Source: Callaeas wilsoni (Eukaryota; Chordata; Aves; Passeriformes; Callaeidae). Taken from it: a DNA stretch of 64,000 bases. Location: assembly GCA_013398955.1 (NCBI GenBank), contig VWPU01009618.1, positions 1 to 64,000 on the forward strand. Direction: 5' to 3'. The notes beneath the pieces are model-generated. The model made no database searches. It saw only the letters and a list, made by a program, of their open reading frames with translations, and was not told the origin of the DNA. The first letter of the stretch is position 1; each line of letters starts with the position of its first letter. Made by a program: the position numbers and the translations under genes. This document shows, one piece after another, positions 1-50,606 of this stretch.

Positions 1-540
1 CGCCGCTGCCGCCCGCGGGCGCCCCCTGGCGGACAGGAAGAACGGCCGCGCCTCCGAGGCGGCGCCGCGCACCGGGAGCAGCGAGGAGAAGCCTCCAGCG
101 GGCCAGAGCGCCCCGCCAGCCGCACCGGCGGCTCCCAGCGTTCCCTGCGGCACACTGCCGTTCCCACGGCAGCGCGCGGTCGGGGCGGGGCCCGGCTGCA
201 CCGAGACCAGTGGTGATTGGCGAAGAGCCCTGTCAGTCATCTTACAACGATCCCCATTGGCTGAGGCGGGCCGGAGGGGACGGGCGGAAGAGGCGGTGGC
301 GGATGGCGGCGGCGGGGCGGGCGCGGGGATGGAGGGCGGCGAAGCGGGCGGCGGTGGCGGAGGGCTCCTGCAGCAGATCCTCAGCCTTCGCCTCGTGCCC
401 CGCGTGGGCAATGGCACCACCACCTACTCCAGCCCTCTCTCCACCTTCCCAGGTACCTCCCTAACCGGAGCGGGGCCTGCCCGCTGAGGCCGCTGGAGGC
501 CTGCGGGCCCCGGGCCGCCCTCACAGCCCTTCTCTCCGCA
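1..540 (+). promoter_or_regulatory. TMEM170A: CpG-rich promoter and 5' region of TMEM170A
   Basis: The first 540 bases are very GC-rich and full of CpG, which contrasts with the AT-rich DNA of most of the window. A GC box (GGGGCGGGG) lies at about 182-190. Two inverted CCAAT boxes (ATTGG) lie at 216-220 and 256-260, 40 bases apart, a spacing typical of NF-Y promoters. No TATA box is visible. Together these suggest a housekeeping-type CpG island promoter firing rightward into the TMEM170A start codon at 329. The exact transcription start cannot be read from sequence. A second gene could diverge leftward from the same island, but the window edge hides it. Confidence 0.8.
19..32 (-). promoter_or_regulatory. 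CTCF-like binding motif
   Basis: Read on the minus strand this is CCGCCAGGGGGCGC, a very close match to the core CTCF consensus (CCNCNAGGGGGCGC type). It sits about 300 bases upstream of the TMEM170A start codon, inside the CpG island. CTCF sites next to promoters are common in vertebrates and can anchor chromatin loops, with the motif strand setting the loop direction. Occupancy is an inference; only the motif is seen. Confidence 0.6.
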
Positions 541-1430
541 GAGATGTGGTACGGCGTCTTCCTGTGGGCACTCGTCTCCTCCCTTGCCTTCCACGTCCCG
601 GCCGCGTTGCTTGCCCTTTTCACGCTGCGGCACCACAAGTACGGCAGGTTCATGTCCGTGAGCGTCCTGCTGATGGGCATCGTGGGACCCATCACTGCCG
701 GCACCCTCACAAGTACGGCAAGTGCCCGGCAGTATCGGCCGGGGGGCTCTGGTGATCGGAGGTTGCCTTCGGGAGCGCGTGGAATAGCGGTGTTCCCCGG
801 GATAGAGATGAACGTTCTGGCTCTGTTTCCCCCTTGCCCCACGTCTGAAAGAGTTGGCCCATACCCTGTCTCGAGCCCTGCTTCGGGCATACCGAACGTG
901 CCCATCGGGCACAGAGCCAAGCAGGCTTTCAGATTTCTGAGCACCTGGAGGAAAATCTCTCAGAGGTTTGGTGTCAGTGCCCAGAACTGGGTAATGTTTG
1001 CAGGCTGTGGGCGGGGGATCTTGTGTCAAGGGTATGTCTCAAACCATCCCAACCCCCAGAGCTGCTGGAGGCCTCAGCAGAGTTCCAGCATCAGTTCATC
1101 CGTTGCCACCAGCACGCTCTGGTTCCTGGCTGAGGTTTGTCAGACATCCCCAGCCCAGCATTCCTGCCTGCTGCTGTGAAGGGAGAGGTTCAGGCCCTGC
1201 TGTTCTCTGCCCCAACCTCATGTCCTGAGGCTTCTCCTTCATCCCGGTGGCAGAGCAGCTGTCTCACATTCACGTCTTTGCTTTTTCCCCTGTCCACAGG
1301 TGCTGCCATTGCTGGAGTTTACAGAGCTGCGGGGAAGAAAATGATTCCCTTTGAGGCCCTCATTTTTGGCGTGGGCCAGACGTTCTGTGTGGTGGTGGTT
1401 TCGTTCCTGCGCATTCTGGCCACTCTATAG
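329..1430 (+). CDS. TMEM170A: Transmembrane protein 170A (three coding exons)
   Basis: Coding exons are 329-452, 542-712 and 1300-1430 (stop TAG at 1428-1430). The introns are 89 and 587 bases, both GT-AG, and the joined frame encodes 141 residues, against 144 in human by recall. The N-terminus is glycine-rich (residues 7-12 are all Gly) and has an NGT sequon at 28. Three membrane segments follow at about 44-70, 79-105 and 116-138. The middle region HHKYGRFMS and GPITAG separate it from the paralogue TMEM170B. The ending SFLRILATL is characteristic of the family. In human cells TMEM170A is an ER and nuclear envelope membrane protein reported to favour ER sheets and to affect nuclear pore number. 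The start at 329 has G at -3 and +4. An out-of-frame ATG lies upstream at 303. Confidence 0.95.
713..1299 (+). other. TMEM170A: TMEM170A intron 2
   Basis: This 587-base GT-AG intron separates the exon ending ...ITAGTLT from the exon starting with AAIAGVYRAAGK. Open frames cross it on both strands because it is GC-rich, but none resembles a known protein. I see no other element in it. Confidence 0.85.
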
Positions 1431-1890
1431 CTCCTCTGGAGAGGCTGGAGAACTCAAACCAGAGGGGGAGCGAAGGACCTGCTGCCTCAGAGCAAATCAC
1501 AGGGAGCACAGCTCCAGCCTTGTGCTTCTGCCACTGATTTAAGGAATTGGGAAGGCTTGCTCCTGCCTCCAGCGTGGCTTGAAATTTAAAAATTGTGAAT
1601 TTTGTTACTTTTTGGTAACATTAAGTGCCAAGTGAAACTTTATTTCTGTGAAGGGTAGGGAAATGGCTTCCAGAGGAGGAGACCTGGGTACCTTTCACCA
1701 GTGATGAATTGTAGTAACAGGACATGACTAAAATGTGACACCAGCTGTGCTGGGGTAGGAACAGGACCAGAGTGACATCGTGTCCTCAGAGCTCACTCAC
1801 CGCTTTGACCTGTTGTTGCTTGGTTTTCAGTGAACCTGAAGCTCTTTTAATGTCAGATTTTTAAATTAAAAAATTAATTTGTTTTCTTCC
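1431..1890 (+). other. TMEM170A: TMEM170A 3' UTR with candidate poly(A) site
   Basis: The sequence after the TAG stop has no coding potential and grows more AT-rich. The hexamer ATTAAA at 1865-1870 is followed by a T-rich stretch (about 1879-1890) that could serve as the downstream element. This would give a 3' UTR of about 450 nt. No AATAAA was found on the plus strand between 1431 and 5180. Longer 3' UTR forms using weaker hexamers such as AGTAAA near 4491 cannot be excluded. Confidence 0.45.
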
Positions 1891-4400
1891 TGGCCCAAAC
1901 TTCTTAATACCAGGTCATAGCCATAGTGGATTTGGGAGCAGCAAAAGGAAAACTCAGTTTAGATGGATGAGAGTGCAAATTTGTGTCTGGGAGCTCTGGC
2001 TGTGAGTGCTGTGCAGGGGGAATGACTGGTATGAAAAAGATTTTGTGAATTTTGTTACAGCGAAGCCCTTTTGGCCCTGTGAACGTTCTGCCCAGAGGCA
2101 AAGCACAGTGGAATGGGCACTCCAGAAATCCCAGGGTGTGCATGTGGGTGTGCACAGCTTCTCAAGCTTTGAAGGAGACTCATGTTTTCAGATGTCCCCG
2201 TTCTCCTTTGACTTGCTGGTGCTGTTCATGTTGGTGTGTGGAGCTGGGTGTCTGCACTGATCTGGAAATGGCACTGGCCTGCTCGGATAAAATCCCTCAT
2301 GCTGCTGCTGCTGCTGAGAGCTGCACGGCCAGGCCGGGCTGTGACCTGGGGTGTCCCCGGTGTGGGGAATGTGCCGCGTTCTCAGCATCCAGCCAGCAGC
2401 GTGCCGGGGGTTGGGAGAGCTGTGAGGCTCCTGGCAGGAGCTTGGGTGATTCCTGTGTCCGTGTGAACACAGCCCTAAACCAGCCCTTATCCACAGGCAG
2501 TACTGTCTCCTCATGAATTGTTTTAGTTTGTTTTGGTTTTAAGTGACTTTTAACTAATTGGTAGCTCTGCACTTGTGCCCGGAGTTGTGCCGCATGGCTG
2601 GGGCACTTGAGCAGCTAACTGGGTGCTTCCCAGGACTTGGTTCTTTGGGGAAGCTGAGGTTGAATTCCAGGGATGTGGATGGGCAGTGTAGACACCCCTA
2701 GGGGTTTGCTGTGGTCTGTGTTTGTAGCCAGCTCACACTATGTGGGCTGCAGAGGGAAAGTGCTGTCTGTGTCCAGCCTTTCAGGGAACAGTTCCCCTCT
2801 GTGTCTTCATTTAATTCCTCTGGTTTCCAAATCAGCTCCTTTTGTACCTGCAGCATTTCCTAGGGCCATTTATCTACCATGAGCCCATGTCCTCATTGCT
2901 GAAATGACTGGATGTGGCACTTAGTGCCATGGTCTAGATGATGAGGTGGTGATCAGCCAAAGGCTGGACTCAGCCTTAGAGGGCTATTCTAAACTGAATT
3001 GATTCTGTGGTCTTTCAACAGGGCGCTGTTTACCATGGAAAAGGGTTTTTCTATGCATGGACTTCTCAGTAGTGGTCTGTCAATGGCAAGAAGTGTTTTG
3101 CAGGAGCTACTTTACTGAGATTACTCTAAATTTTAGCCCATGTGAATTCAGGGAGTATAGATGCACAGTTTAGGAAATAATTTAATGTGAATCCTTCTCC
3201 TTAGGTGGGTGAGGTCCAAGTGGTGTAACATATGCTAAACCCTGGATCTGTGGGGAGCCCTGTGTGCTGTGCTGCTTGTAGAGAGCCAGTCTTCCTGCCA
3301 GGGCAGAAACAATGAAAAAGAAAGAATAAGCTTTCTTTCTTTTCCCCCTTCCCACTTCGTATTTCAGCATGTGTACAGAGTGCACAGTTTAATTTACAGG
3401 AATATCCTGTGTTTTCCTGGATGGATTGAAAGTGTCTCATGGAATTTGGATAGGGTGGGTCTGGCTTTACCTTTTAGGTGACACCAGAAACCAGTGTCCT
3501 GAGCACCTGCTGTGCTCTCCTTTACCCCGCCCCGGTGCCTGGCACCGCTCAATAGCCATTAAGCTGATTGCAACTGAGAAAGCACTTTATCCATGTGCCC
3601 TGTGCTACAGCAAGAGGAGGTTTTCTTGCAGGAATGGGGCTGAGGGGTGCAGGACACAAAAGGGGTTGTTAGAGAGCTCAGAACAAGTGAAAAATTGCTC
3701 GGTGAAATCACTCAGTGCTGGGTGAACTGGAAACTTCGTGTTTTCTGTCCCTTGGGATCTCCCAGAGTCTCTTTTGAGGGAGTTCTGGTTTACTTGAAGA
3801 GTTGGCAGCTTGACCCTATTTGGAGCTAGCAATGTCTCTCTATGCCTGGATGCTGTGAAATTTTCAGGGAATTCTTGCATAAAAGGTGAACAATCAGCTG
3901 ATTTGTCTTGACAGATATTAGCATAGGGGGAAAGTTCTTTGTGTCACCTTGGTGCTCACAGAACATCTTCCTCTCTGCTGGCTGCTGCTGGCAACCTCCC
4001 TCCAGTAAAACCAGAGCTAAACAGGAAGGAGGAGTAGCCTTGAGTTTAAGCACCAGATGGCAGTTGAAGCACTGGTGGCAGTTTCCTCCCCTCATTGGTT
4101 TGGCCCTCCCTTTCCATTCCTTTATTCCAAGCAAGGCGCATGGAGGAATCCCTTCAGTTTTCAGCAGGTATCGGTAGACTTTGCTCAGTCAAACTTGCCA
4201 AGAACATCAACACTGAGGTGTCCCGGGCTCGGCAGTGCTGTGAGCCTCTGCTGGGGAGCCCAGTCAGTGCGCTGGTTAAGGAAACACCCTCTGGAGAAGC
4301 TGCCTGCCTGGGAGGAACACCCACGTATACCGAGGCTCGTGGCCCTGCTCCCTGTGTGTGACATCCCCCCTGCTCCCACCTGGCTTCGTCTCGCTCACAG
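1891..4400. other. Tail-to-tail intergenic interval, no gene recognised
   Basis: This stretch lies between the likely ends of TMEM170A (plus) and SLC12A3 (minus). It carries a short CTG run at about 2302-2316 and several short open frames that resemble nothing I know. Both genes could extend 3' UTR sequence into it. By comparison with the human gene order, a rearrangement boundary should fall here or in the adjoining UTRs. Confidence 0.5.
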
Positions 4401-4448
4401 CTGTGGCTGTCACAAACAAATCTTTGTATGATTGAAAAGTCTGTACAT

Positions 4449-4454
4449 TTTATT
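4449..4454 (-). terminator. SLC12A3: Candidate SLC12A3 poly(A) signal
   Basis: On the minus strand this reads AATAAA. It is followed about 20 nt downstream by a CA-type cleavage context and then a GT-rich stretch (GATTTGTTTGTG), the classic layout of a strong polyadenylation site. Used here, it gives SLC12A3 a 3' UTR of about 750 nt. Another AATAAA on the same strand lies at 4121-4126, and one overlaps the stop codon at 5180-5185. Confidence 0.5.
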
Positions 4455-5180
4455 TTTCTACTGACACTTCTAATCCTGGTGGTGATTATCAGTAAATTCT
4501 GTAACTCTCGACGTGAATGAATGTTGTGTTTTTCTTCTGCAGCACGAGAAGGGGGCCTGGGTTGTGCTTTTGGAAATGAGCTGCACTCCTGCTTTGCTTA
4601 GGGCCATCTGCACCAGGAATGTCCTGGTTCTGGTGGTTAATGTCTCCATTAGGAGCTGGAGCTACACCTGCAGCCGGGCACCACAGCCTGAGGTGACACG
4701 TCGCTGCTGCTCAGTTACTGGGGACAGGCTCGGCTGTTGTCCCTGTCCCTGAGGGGCCATGCTGGGGCCCTGCAGCCCCTGGGCTTGGTGGTGACCTGCT
4801 CCCGGCCTCTGGGGCAGTTCCCGCCCTGGGCTGGTGGCTTTGCTGGGGCCAGCGTTCAGTCCCTGCACACCACTTGGGCTCTCCTGGGGTTGCAAGTGCA
4901 GGACCCCACAACTCACCTGCCTGGCTCTGGCTAACCCCAGGCCAGAGCAGCACCTGCACTGCAGGGCCGGCATTGCTGTTTATCGATGTGCAACCTACAG
5001 AGCCTGAGGTGGGCCAAATAAGTGTTTGTAAGAGGGTGGCAGCTGTGCCTGGTGGGCATTTCCAGAGGGCTGGTAACCATCATGCCTTCACTGCTCCCCC
5101 AGACTCCCAGAGGAGCATGCTCCGGGATCAAAACTGGCCTGAAAAATTCACATCCCAAGTCATCAGGGATCCAGGAGGTT

Positions 5181-13734
<8,554 letters not shown>

Positions 13735-13790
13735 CGCCCCTGCCCAGGTACCTGCCAGGTGGGGGACGGGGTGGAGAGGGGCTTGCCGGC

Positions 13791-13796
13791 TTTATA
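13791..13796 (-). promoter_or_regulatory. SLC12A3: TATA box of SLC12A3
   Basis: The minus strand reads GGGGTATAAAGCCGGC here, with TATAAA at 13796-13791. It lies 57 bases upstream of the ATG, so transcription would begin near 13763-13767 and leave a 5' UTR of about 30 nt. A tissue-restricted, TATA-driven promoter would suit a kidney transporter. This contrasts with the TATA-less CpG island of TMEM170A. Confidence 0.65.
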
Positions 13797-15264
13797 CCCC
13801 GCAAAACCAGAGCGAGGCGACCAGCACACACCCACCACTGATGCTAATAGAGGAAAGGAATCAGCTTGAACCACCTCGAGCTGGTCAGGGGGAAAAAAAT
13901 AGCTGGAAGGGATACCAAAACCACCGTAATGGGCATCACTGCCTCCCAGCGCTCGATGGGGGCAGCGATAACGGATTTGAGATTAAGTCCCAAGGACAGA
14001 TCAGCAGAGAAATGCAGCGCTGAGTTTGCCTCCGGCCCCAACCCAGGAACATTCAGTTCCCACAGGGATTTATTATGGAAAAAGGGAGCAAGACTCCCAC
14101 GCACCCTCGCCCTTCCCTAGGATACTGCCCCAGACCCGTCAGATCTCGTAAATCATCTTGGCTAGTCTCCAGGATGCTGCCTGTGGCATTGAGCTGGGCC
14201 GGATGCGGGGAGGGGAACGGCCTCTTTATCTCACAGTGAAACCAGGGGGAAGAGGGAGCGTGACATCAAGGAATCTGAGGGATGCTCCTGCTGGGACTCG
14301 GATTCCAGGGGGCTGGAGAAGCCAGGGTACACAGAGTGGTGGTAGTCTGCCTGTGCTTGTCCAGGGCCGGGAGCCGGCAGCTCTCAGTACCAGGCAGCAG
14401 AGATGCCCATGGTCCCCACAGCTCCCTTCCCCTCCCGACCCAGGGACAGGGCACCACTGAGCACCCAGGGCTCAGAATTCCCCCCAGTCCCATCCCTGAG
14501 TTAATAAGCCACTTAAACACTTGCTCACATCACACAAAACACAAATTGAGGCTGTATGGCCGTAACTCCACAGCCACAGCAGGTGAGGACAGGGGGAGGG
14601 ATGGGTGCCTGTTACACCCCTGCAGCCCCTGTCACATGTGCCACGAAAGCAGTTACAGATAAGATCAGCAAAGACAGCAAACAAGGCCGGCAATAAAATT
14701 CGAGGGCAGCCCACTGGAATTTCAGCTCTGTGTGGCTTTGCAAGTTAATGGAAAATTGGGCCTGCCTGCCCTGCTGCCTCTGGCTGTCTTTGCATTCACA
14801 CACAAATTTTGACTTGATTTTTGAGGACTTGCACCAGCCTCCTTGTTTGTGCTACGGCTGTGATCACCCAAGCCCCGCGCACCCGCTTACCCGGGAAGCT
14901 GAGGACAGGCAGCCTGGTTTACATCAGTGCTCAGCCCTCGAAGCACTGCAGAGCACCTTGGAGCCTGGAGAGCTGGGACAAGGGCTAGGTGGGGACAAGG
15001 AAAGAGCCTCACTCCAGCACCTCATGCAACACCCTCCACAAAGTGGACACCAGCTTCCTCTCACAACAGATGCGCCAGCAGACTCATAACCAGCAGAAAT
15101 GGCTTTATTTTAGAACCTCATTGTTTCATCAAAAATGCTGATTTGCCCAAACCAGCACAAATCAGCCTCTTAAGTGAGGGGGTCTGTTCAACACAGCACG
15201 GTCAGAGATGCTCCAGCAGAGACAGGAGGGCTCCAGAGGCAGGCGAAGAGCGAAGCGAGTGGTA
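13797..15264. other. Region upstream of SLC12A3, no gene recognised
   Basis: This 1.5 kb between the SLC12A3 TATA box and the mir-138-2 hairpin is GC-rich near the promoter. It should contain upstream control elements of SLC12A3 and the downstream part of the primary mir-138-2 transcript. Short open frames on both strands show no splice logic and no similarity that I recognise. Confidence 0.5.
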
Positions 15265-15347
15265 TGATGCAACCCTGGTGTAGTGAAATAGCCGGATTGT
15301 AGGAAGCGCTTGTCGTCGGCCTGATTCACAACACCAGCTGCAGCAAC
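15265..15347 (-). ncRNA. MIR138-2: microRNA mir-138-2 precursor hairpin
   Basis: The minus strand contains the full mature miR-138-5p at 15339-15317 (23 nt, beginning AGCUGGUGUUGUG, so the seed is GCUGGUG). The 3' arm product lies at 15292-15271 (beginning GCUAUUUCAC). The arms pair through CTGGTG with CACCAG and GGCCG with CGGCT around a loop of about 25 nt. The hairpin matches the human mir-138-2 precursor as I recall it, with differences mostly in the loop and one base in the 3' arm. The position agrees too: in human, MIR138-2 lies between NUP93 and SLC12A3 on the same strand. miR-138 is a vertebrate-conserved, brain-enriched microRNA that limits dendritic spine size in mammals. There are two loci; this one is mir-138-2, judged by its neighbours and its 3' arm. 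Confidence 0.97.
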
Positions 15348-18300
15348 AATACCGGGGCCGAGCGGCGCTGGGAGCTGCGGGCAGGGAGGGGAGCTCGGCA
15401 GCACCTCCCTCCAGCCCCTCCACTCACAGGAAAGAGGTGCCAAGTTGTTTCTCTGCAGGGCTTTCCCTCACTTCCAGCTGATTCCCCAGTTTGTTCCGGC
15501 TATTAAATGCATCAAATGAACCCAAAATCGAGTTAAGCAGAGAATGGAGCAGTGCCTTACACAGCTTCTTTTAAAGAGTGCCAAAGTGTTATATTCCAAG
15601 AGACTTTAATGAGGCTTTAATTGACCTGTTTCCATCCCTGTGGAAGAGGGAACCTACCGCCCTGAGTGACACAGGACACACCAACGACGCAGGGGCTCAG
15701 CGCTGCAAACCCACCGTGCAGAGCAGACTCAATTTCTCAGCACCACAGCAAAGGAAGCCTGGGAAGAGAAAAGAGATTGGTTATTCAGCCAACTGCCAGT
15801 AACCTTTCCCCGTGGGAACACAGAGGTCATCCCCCATCTCTTCCAGACACCATTTCCATCCTTCCAACTTCAGACCCAGAGAGAAAGAGGACAAAAATGA
15901 TGGTACAGGGACATGAACAGTGGCAGTATTTGAGTGCTGTCCCACCCCAGGGATACAGAACTGGAATTAACAATATCCTCTTCCTTCTTCCAGGCTGGAA
16001 GGAAAACATTTTGCATCTTTGAGAGGCTGGGGTGACAAGCATTGGGAGAGTAACAAAACCAAAAGAAGTTCAGTAAATTCACTTTTTCTGAACATGATTC
16101 CTCCAGCTCCTGCGAGGAACAAGGTCCAAGCAGCGTCTTAGACAAATGCAGAACTAGTAGGAAATGGTGGTGAACAGAGAAGCCACCTTATTTAGCAGGT
16201 CTACTCCAGCCAGAGGGTCTGGAAAACACGACAAAAAAATCAGATTGAGATGCAGAATCTGCATTCAGTGGGGAAAACCAAGAAAAGGCAGAGGAGTACA
16301 AATGTAACCCACAGGCTGTAGGCAGTACTCTGACTATGACCAGCATACTCTGCGGTAATGGTAAAAATATTTAGAAGGATTAATTTTGCTGTGGGAACTA
16401 GAAAAACCTCACAGAGACAGCTGAGAAGATAGGACCCACTGACACCAGCTCTCTGGCAGTGCTCAGGAGACCCCCGAGGCACATTCTGAAATGAGTCACA
16501 GGAGCTGACTGTCTTCCCTTAGTGTAGTAGCTCAGTGTAGTTTTTACCAGGTTAACCCTGGGCAGAGCTTTAACTAATTTTTTCCCTACTGGACAGGTAA
16601 CATAGAGGAGAAGTTTACAGTGAGTATTTCTAGATTTCCTTGTCAATTCCCCGGCAAATCCAGACCACATCACTCAGCCTTTTTCTTTGGAGCAGGTGCA
16701 GCCTGTAAAGCTTTAGGAGCTGCTGTGCTGGTATTGCATCCTGTGTGGATGTTTCAGAACCAAAGAGCCATGCAAACTGTGCGACACAGATCCAGAAACT
16801 GCCTGCCTCTGCTGCATCCACACCAGAACAGGATTGTCACATGCTCTCACAGTAAACACCTTTCCTCTTTTTCCTCCCGTCTCCTGCAACAACACAAGCT
16901 TCAGCTGCATTTGACTCAAACCAATGAGTCACCTTTTGGATGCATCTCATCCACCTAGAGGATCTTTAATGCCAGGGATTAGTCTCACAGTAGCAAAAAG
17001 CAGATGGAGTTATCTTAATCTGTGTTTGCTTCGTGTATAAAGAGCAGAGCTCCACTGACTTAGAGAAGATTTGTCAGTTTTTACTCAGAATGAATTCAGC
17101 TCAGATGAACATCCCCAGCTCTGCTGCACACTGTGCTCTACTCTCTGTTGTAAAGGGAGTGCTTGGTGACACCACCTTTGAACAGGCTACACAAGGCATG
17201 AGTTTAGTGACACCCCAAAAACCCTTCCAGCACGTAAGCTATTTAGAAAAGGCTAAGCTTGTAAATTAGCAAAGTCAGAGCGTGATTGTGCAAAACCTGA
17301 GGGAGCAGAAGCTGGTTGTTCTCTCCAGCAGAATAAGCATGAGGCAGAGGGAAAACAGGGACATCTGGAAAACCATGGGGGTGCCTTATTCAGCAAAGCA
17401 CCAGTATGTGCGTCAGCATCTACCTCAAAGCAGCAAAGCCCTTAAAGTCATGCAGAGGAGTCAGGTTTGCCAGAGCCAGGCCCAGGCACTGAGCTGGAAC
17501 CTGCCACTCTGGGGAATGTGGGAAGATGGATGGGATGTAACATTCACCACCTGCACAGAACTAAGAAGAAATCACAGGGCTATCAACAAGTAATAAATTA
17601 ATTCCAAGTATCTGTGGCACTTTTTGTTATACCCACAATCTCTTACCTTGACTGAAATGGGGCTGGTCTTACCTTTTCAGGGTTAGTCTTGGGACTTGGA
17701 CTCCCTGGGGTTTATTTCCCATCTGTCCATCACAGAAGGATCATCTTGGATTTTGAAAGCATGAAGTAATTCAGTTTCTGATTAGTTTAAAAAGGGACCA
17801 AAGGCTGGAGTCACAACCACTGCTCACAAAGGGAGCAAACTATATACAGACATCAAGTTTCCCTTTTACCAACACCCAAGAAGGCTGAGAAGCACCAGAA
17901 AGCACCTGCTACAGCCTCCTCGAAGGGCAGATGGAGAAAGGGTAATGTACTGCTTATAGAAGGTCCCCAGGTTCAACACTGGACATCAGAACACGCCAGC
18001 GAGGCAGCACGATAGCTCTCCTGAGCAGGGGCTGGGCAAGAGACAGGAGAACAAGGTCCTGAAATGGCAGCAGTAAGAGCTGAGCCCCCAAAGGCTTCTG
18101 TCCCTGCATGAATGGTGGATCAGGGGGAGGGAATTACAGTGGGGAAGGTGGCCCTCACCCCTCCCGGACTCCAGCAAACATTGTCCCTCTCTTGCTCAGG
18201 TCAGTGGTTGCCTGAGGACAGCTGCAGACTTGCCAGACTCTCTGTATGGGAGGTGGTTTGATGCTGGGAGTAACTCAGGGACAGGGGCTGAGCACCAGCA

Positions 18301-19780
18301 AGGAAAACACAGAAGCAGAGTCATCCTACAGGACTGCATGTGGGGCAGCCCTGGCCCCACCACTACTGTCCACAAACAACAGGGAAGGTGCCTGTTCTCT
18401 AGGGAATGGGATCAATTGTTACCCGAGACATTCCAAGAAGCATTTCCAGACAAATATGCCAGAAACATTAATAGCCAATACAGCTTTCCACACTCACCTG
18501 TTGACAAGTTTGTTAAGCAATTCTACCCCACTCCCACCCCCAAACAACTCCTTGGAAACTCACCAACTCCCCTTTACTTGCAGGGTGTTGTCCAGGTCTC
18601 CCTCAGCCTTCAGTTGGGACAATCCTGGCCATGCTACAGGAGCACTCCATGCCGTACACAATCCCTAGCTCTATCCTCTGAGAACCCAGCAGCTGGTTTG
18701 CTAATGCTGAGACATATGGACTGGGGTGGCTGGCAAGCCCTTTGCTTCCCATCCAAAAGGTGGACAAAACTTATGCTACAACATTTCTGGTGAAAAAAGT
18801 AATTAGGAAAATTGTCATAATGTCAGACATACTCCTCCATGCCAGTAAACTTAGACACTGCAAAATGGAGATGAATTCTCTCCCATGACAGCTATTAACA
18901 TACAAAGGCTGAAATCAGCCCCTACATTTTGCTGCCTGGTCTGCATTCCAAACTCCACGTGTTCTCATATCCCAGTAACACAAGAAGGTGAGACAGCAGT
19001 AGGGGAGCAGCAAGAGTAACCAGCAACATTCCTCCCATTTTGTTTCAAAGATAGGCAGTTCTATTAAAAAGAAAAGCTTCTACTATAACATGCTCCTTGG
19101 GCTTTCACTCTTACTTAACTGTAGCTCAAAACATTTAAAGGTAACCATTTTTAAAGCCCCTTGCTTTTGCAGGGCTCAGGTTTCCCGCTAAACCAACACT
19201 AATATCCACCCACACCCAACACACCCACACCTGCCTCTCTGGTTCAGCTTCCTCACCTCTGAGGAACTCGACGGGACCACTTGGAGTGCAACTTGGACTA
19301 GAAACTCATGCGTTGCTCATGAAAACTCTCCTACCAAAATATACCTGCTTCCAAGCCAGCTGCCCCTGCAAAAGCTTCAGCAGAGCTGCAAGGCTGTGAA
19401 CACCTGGGTCAGCTCTGGGCCTGTGCAGCACCCAGAGCTCACAGCACTGCAGCAGCACATGCGCCACACGAGACAACGGGACGGACTGATGGCACGGTGT
19501 CACGGGTGGGTGGGGCAGCAGACACATTTTCAACACTTAACATGCATTCAAAACCCCCTAAAGTTTCTCAGCTGTAAGTTCATTATGCAATAAATCAGTT
19601 TTCTTCTCCATTTGCTCTCCTGCTATAAAATTCCTTATTCATGTCCCTGCTGCAGAGCTATGACTTCTTTTTCTGCACAGCCTATTAACTAATTAAGAAT
19701 AAATTTCTAAATGTAAACCAATTGAAAATAAAATAAAAACATAAAAACACAAGAATCAGTGAAAACGAAAATGTCAAAAA
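15348..19780. other. Intergenic interval between mir-138-2 and NUP93, no protein gene seen
   Basis: No stretch here gives a convincing exon on either strand. The region is the natural place for the promoter and 5' part of the mir-138-2 primary transcript on the minus strand, but I cannot locate a start. Sequence composition is mixed and no recognisable repeat was found. Confidence 0.5.
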
Positions 19781-19801
19781 CAAATATCAAAACCAAAGAA
19801 A

Positions 19802-19807
19802 TTTATT
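19802..19807 (-). terminator. NUP93: NUP93 poly(A) signal
   Basis: The minus strand reads AATAAA, followed within 30 nt by T- and GT-rich sequence (TTTCTTTGGTTTTG and TTTGTTTTTG), a strong polyadenylation layout. It is the first such hexamer after the stop codon, about 105 nt away, so NUP93 would have a short 3' UTR of about 130 nt. Confidence 0.7.
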
Positions 19808-19912
19808 TCCATCAACAAAAATACAGAATACAAAATGACACTGGTCCCATGGGCCCTCTGAACGTACTAAAGACAGGCACAGGCTGCTGCAACCCCAGCC
19901 AAAGCTGCTCTG

Positions 19913-50606
<30,694 letters not shown>

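Noticed and set aside
381..1029. Two long open frames (187 and 201 codons) on the minus strand across TMEM170A
   Set aside because: They lie antisense to GC-rich exons and intron of TMEM170A, have low-complexity Arg/Pro/Gly composition and resemble no known protein.
544..1179. 211-codon plus-strand frame running from exon 2 of TMEM170A into its intron
   Set aside because: It is read-through past a clear GT donor at 713. Family identity continues only in the exon at 1300-1430.
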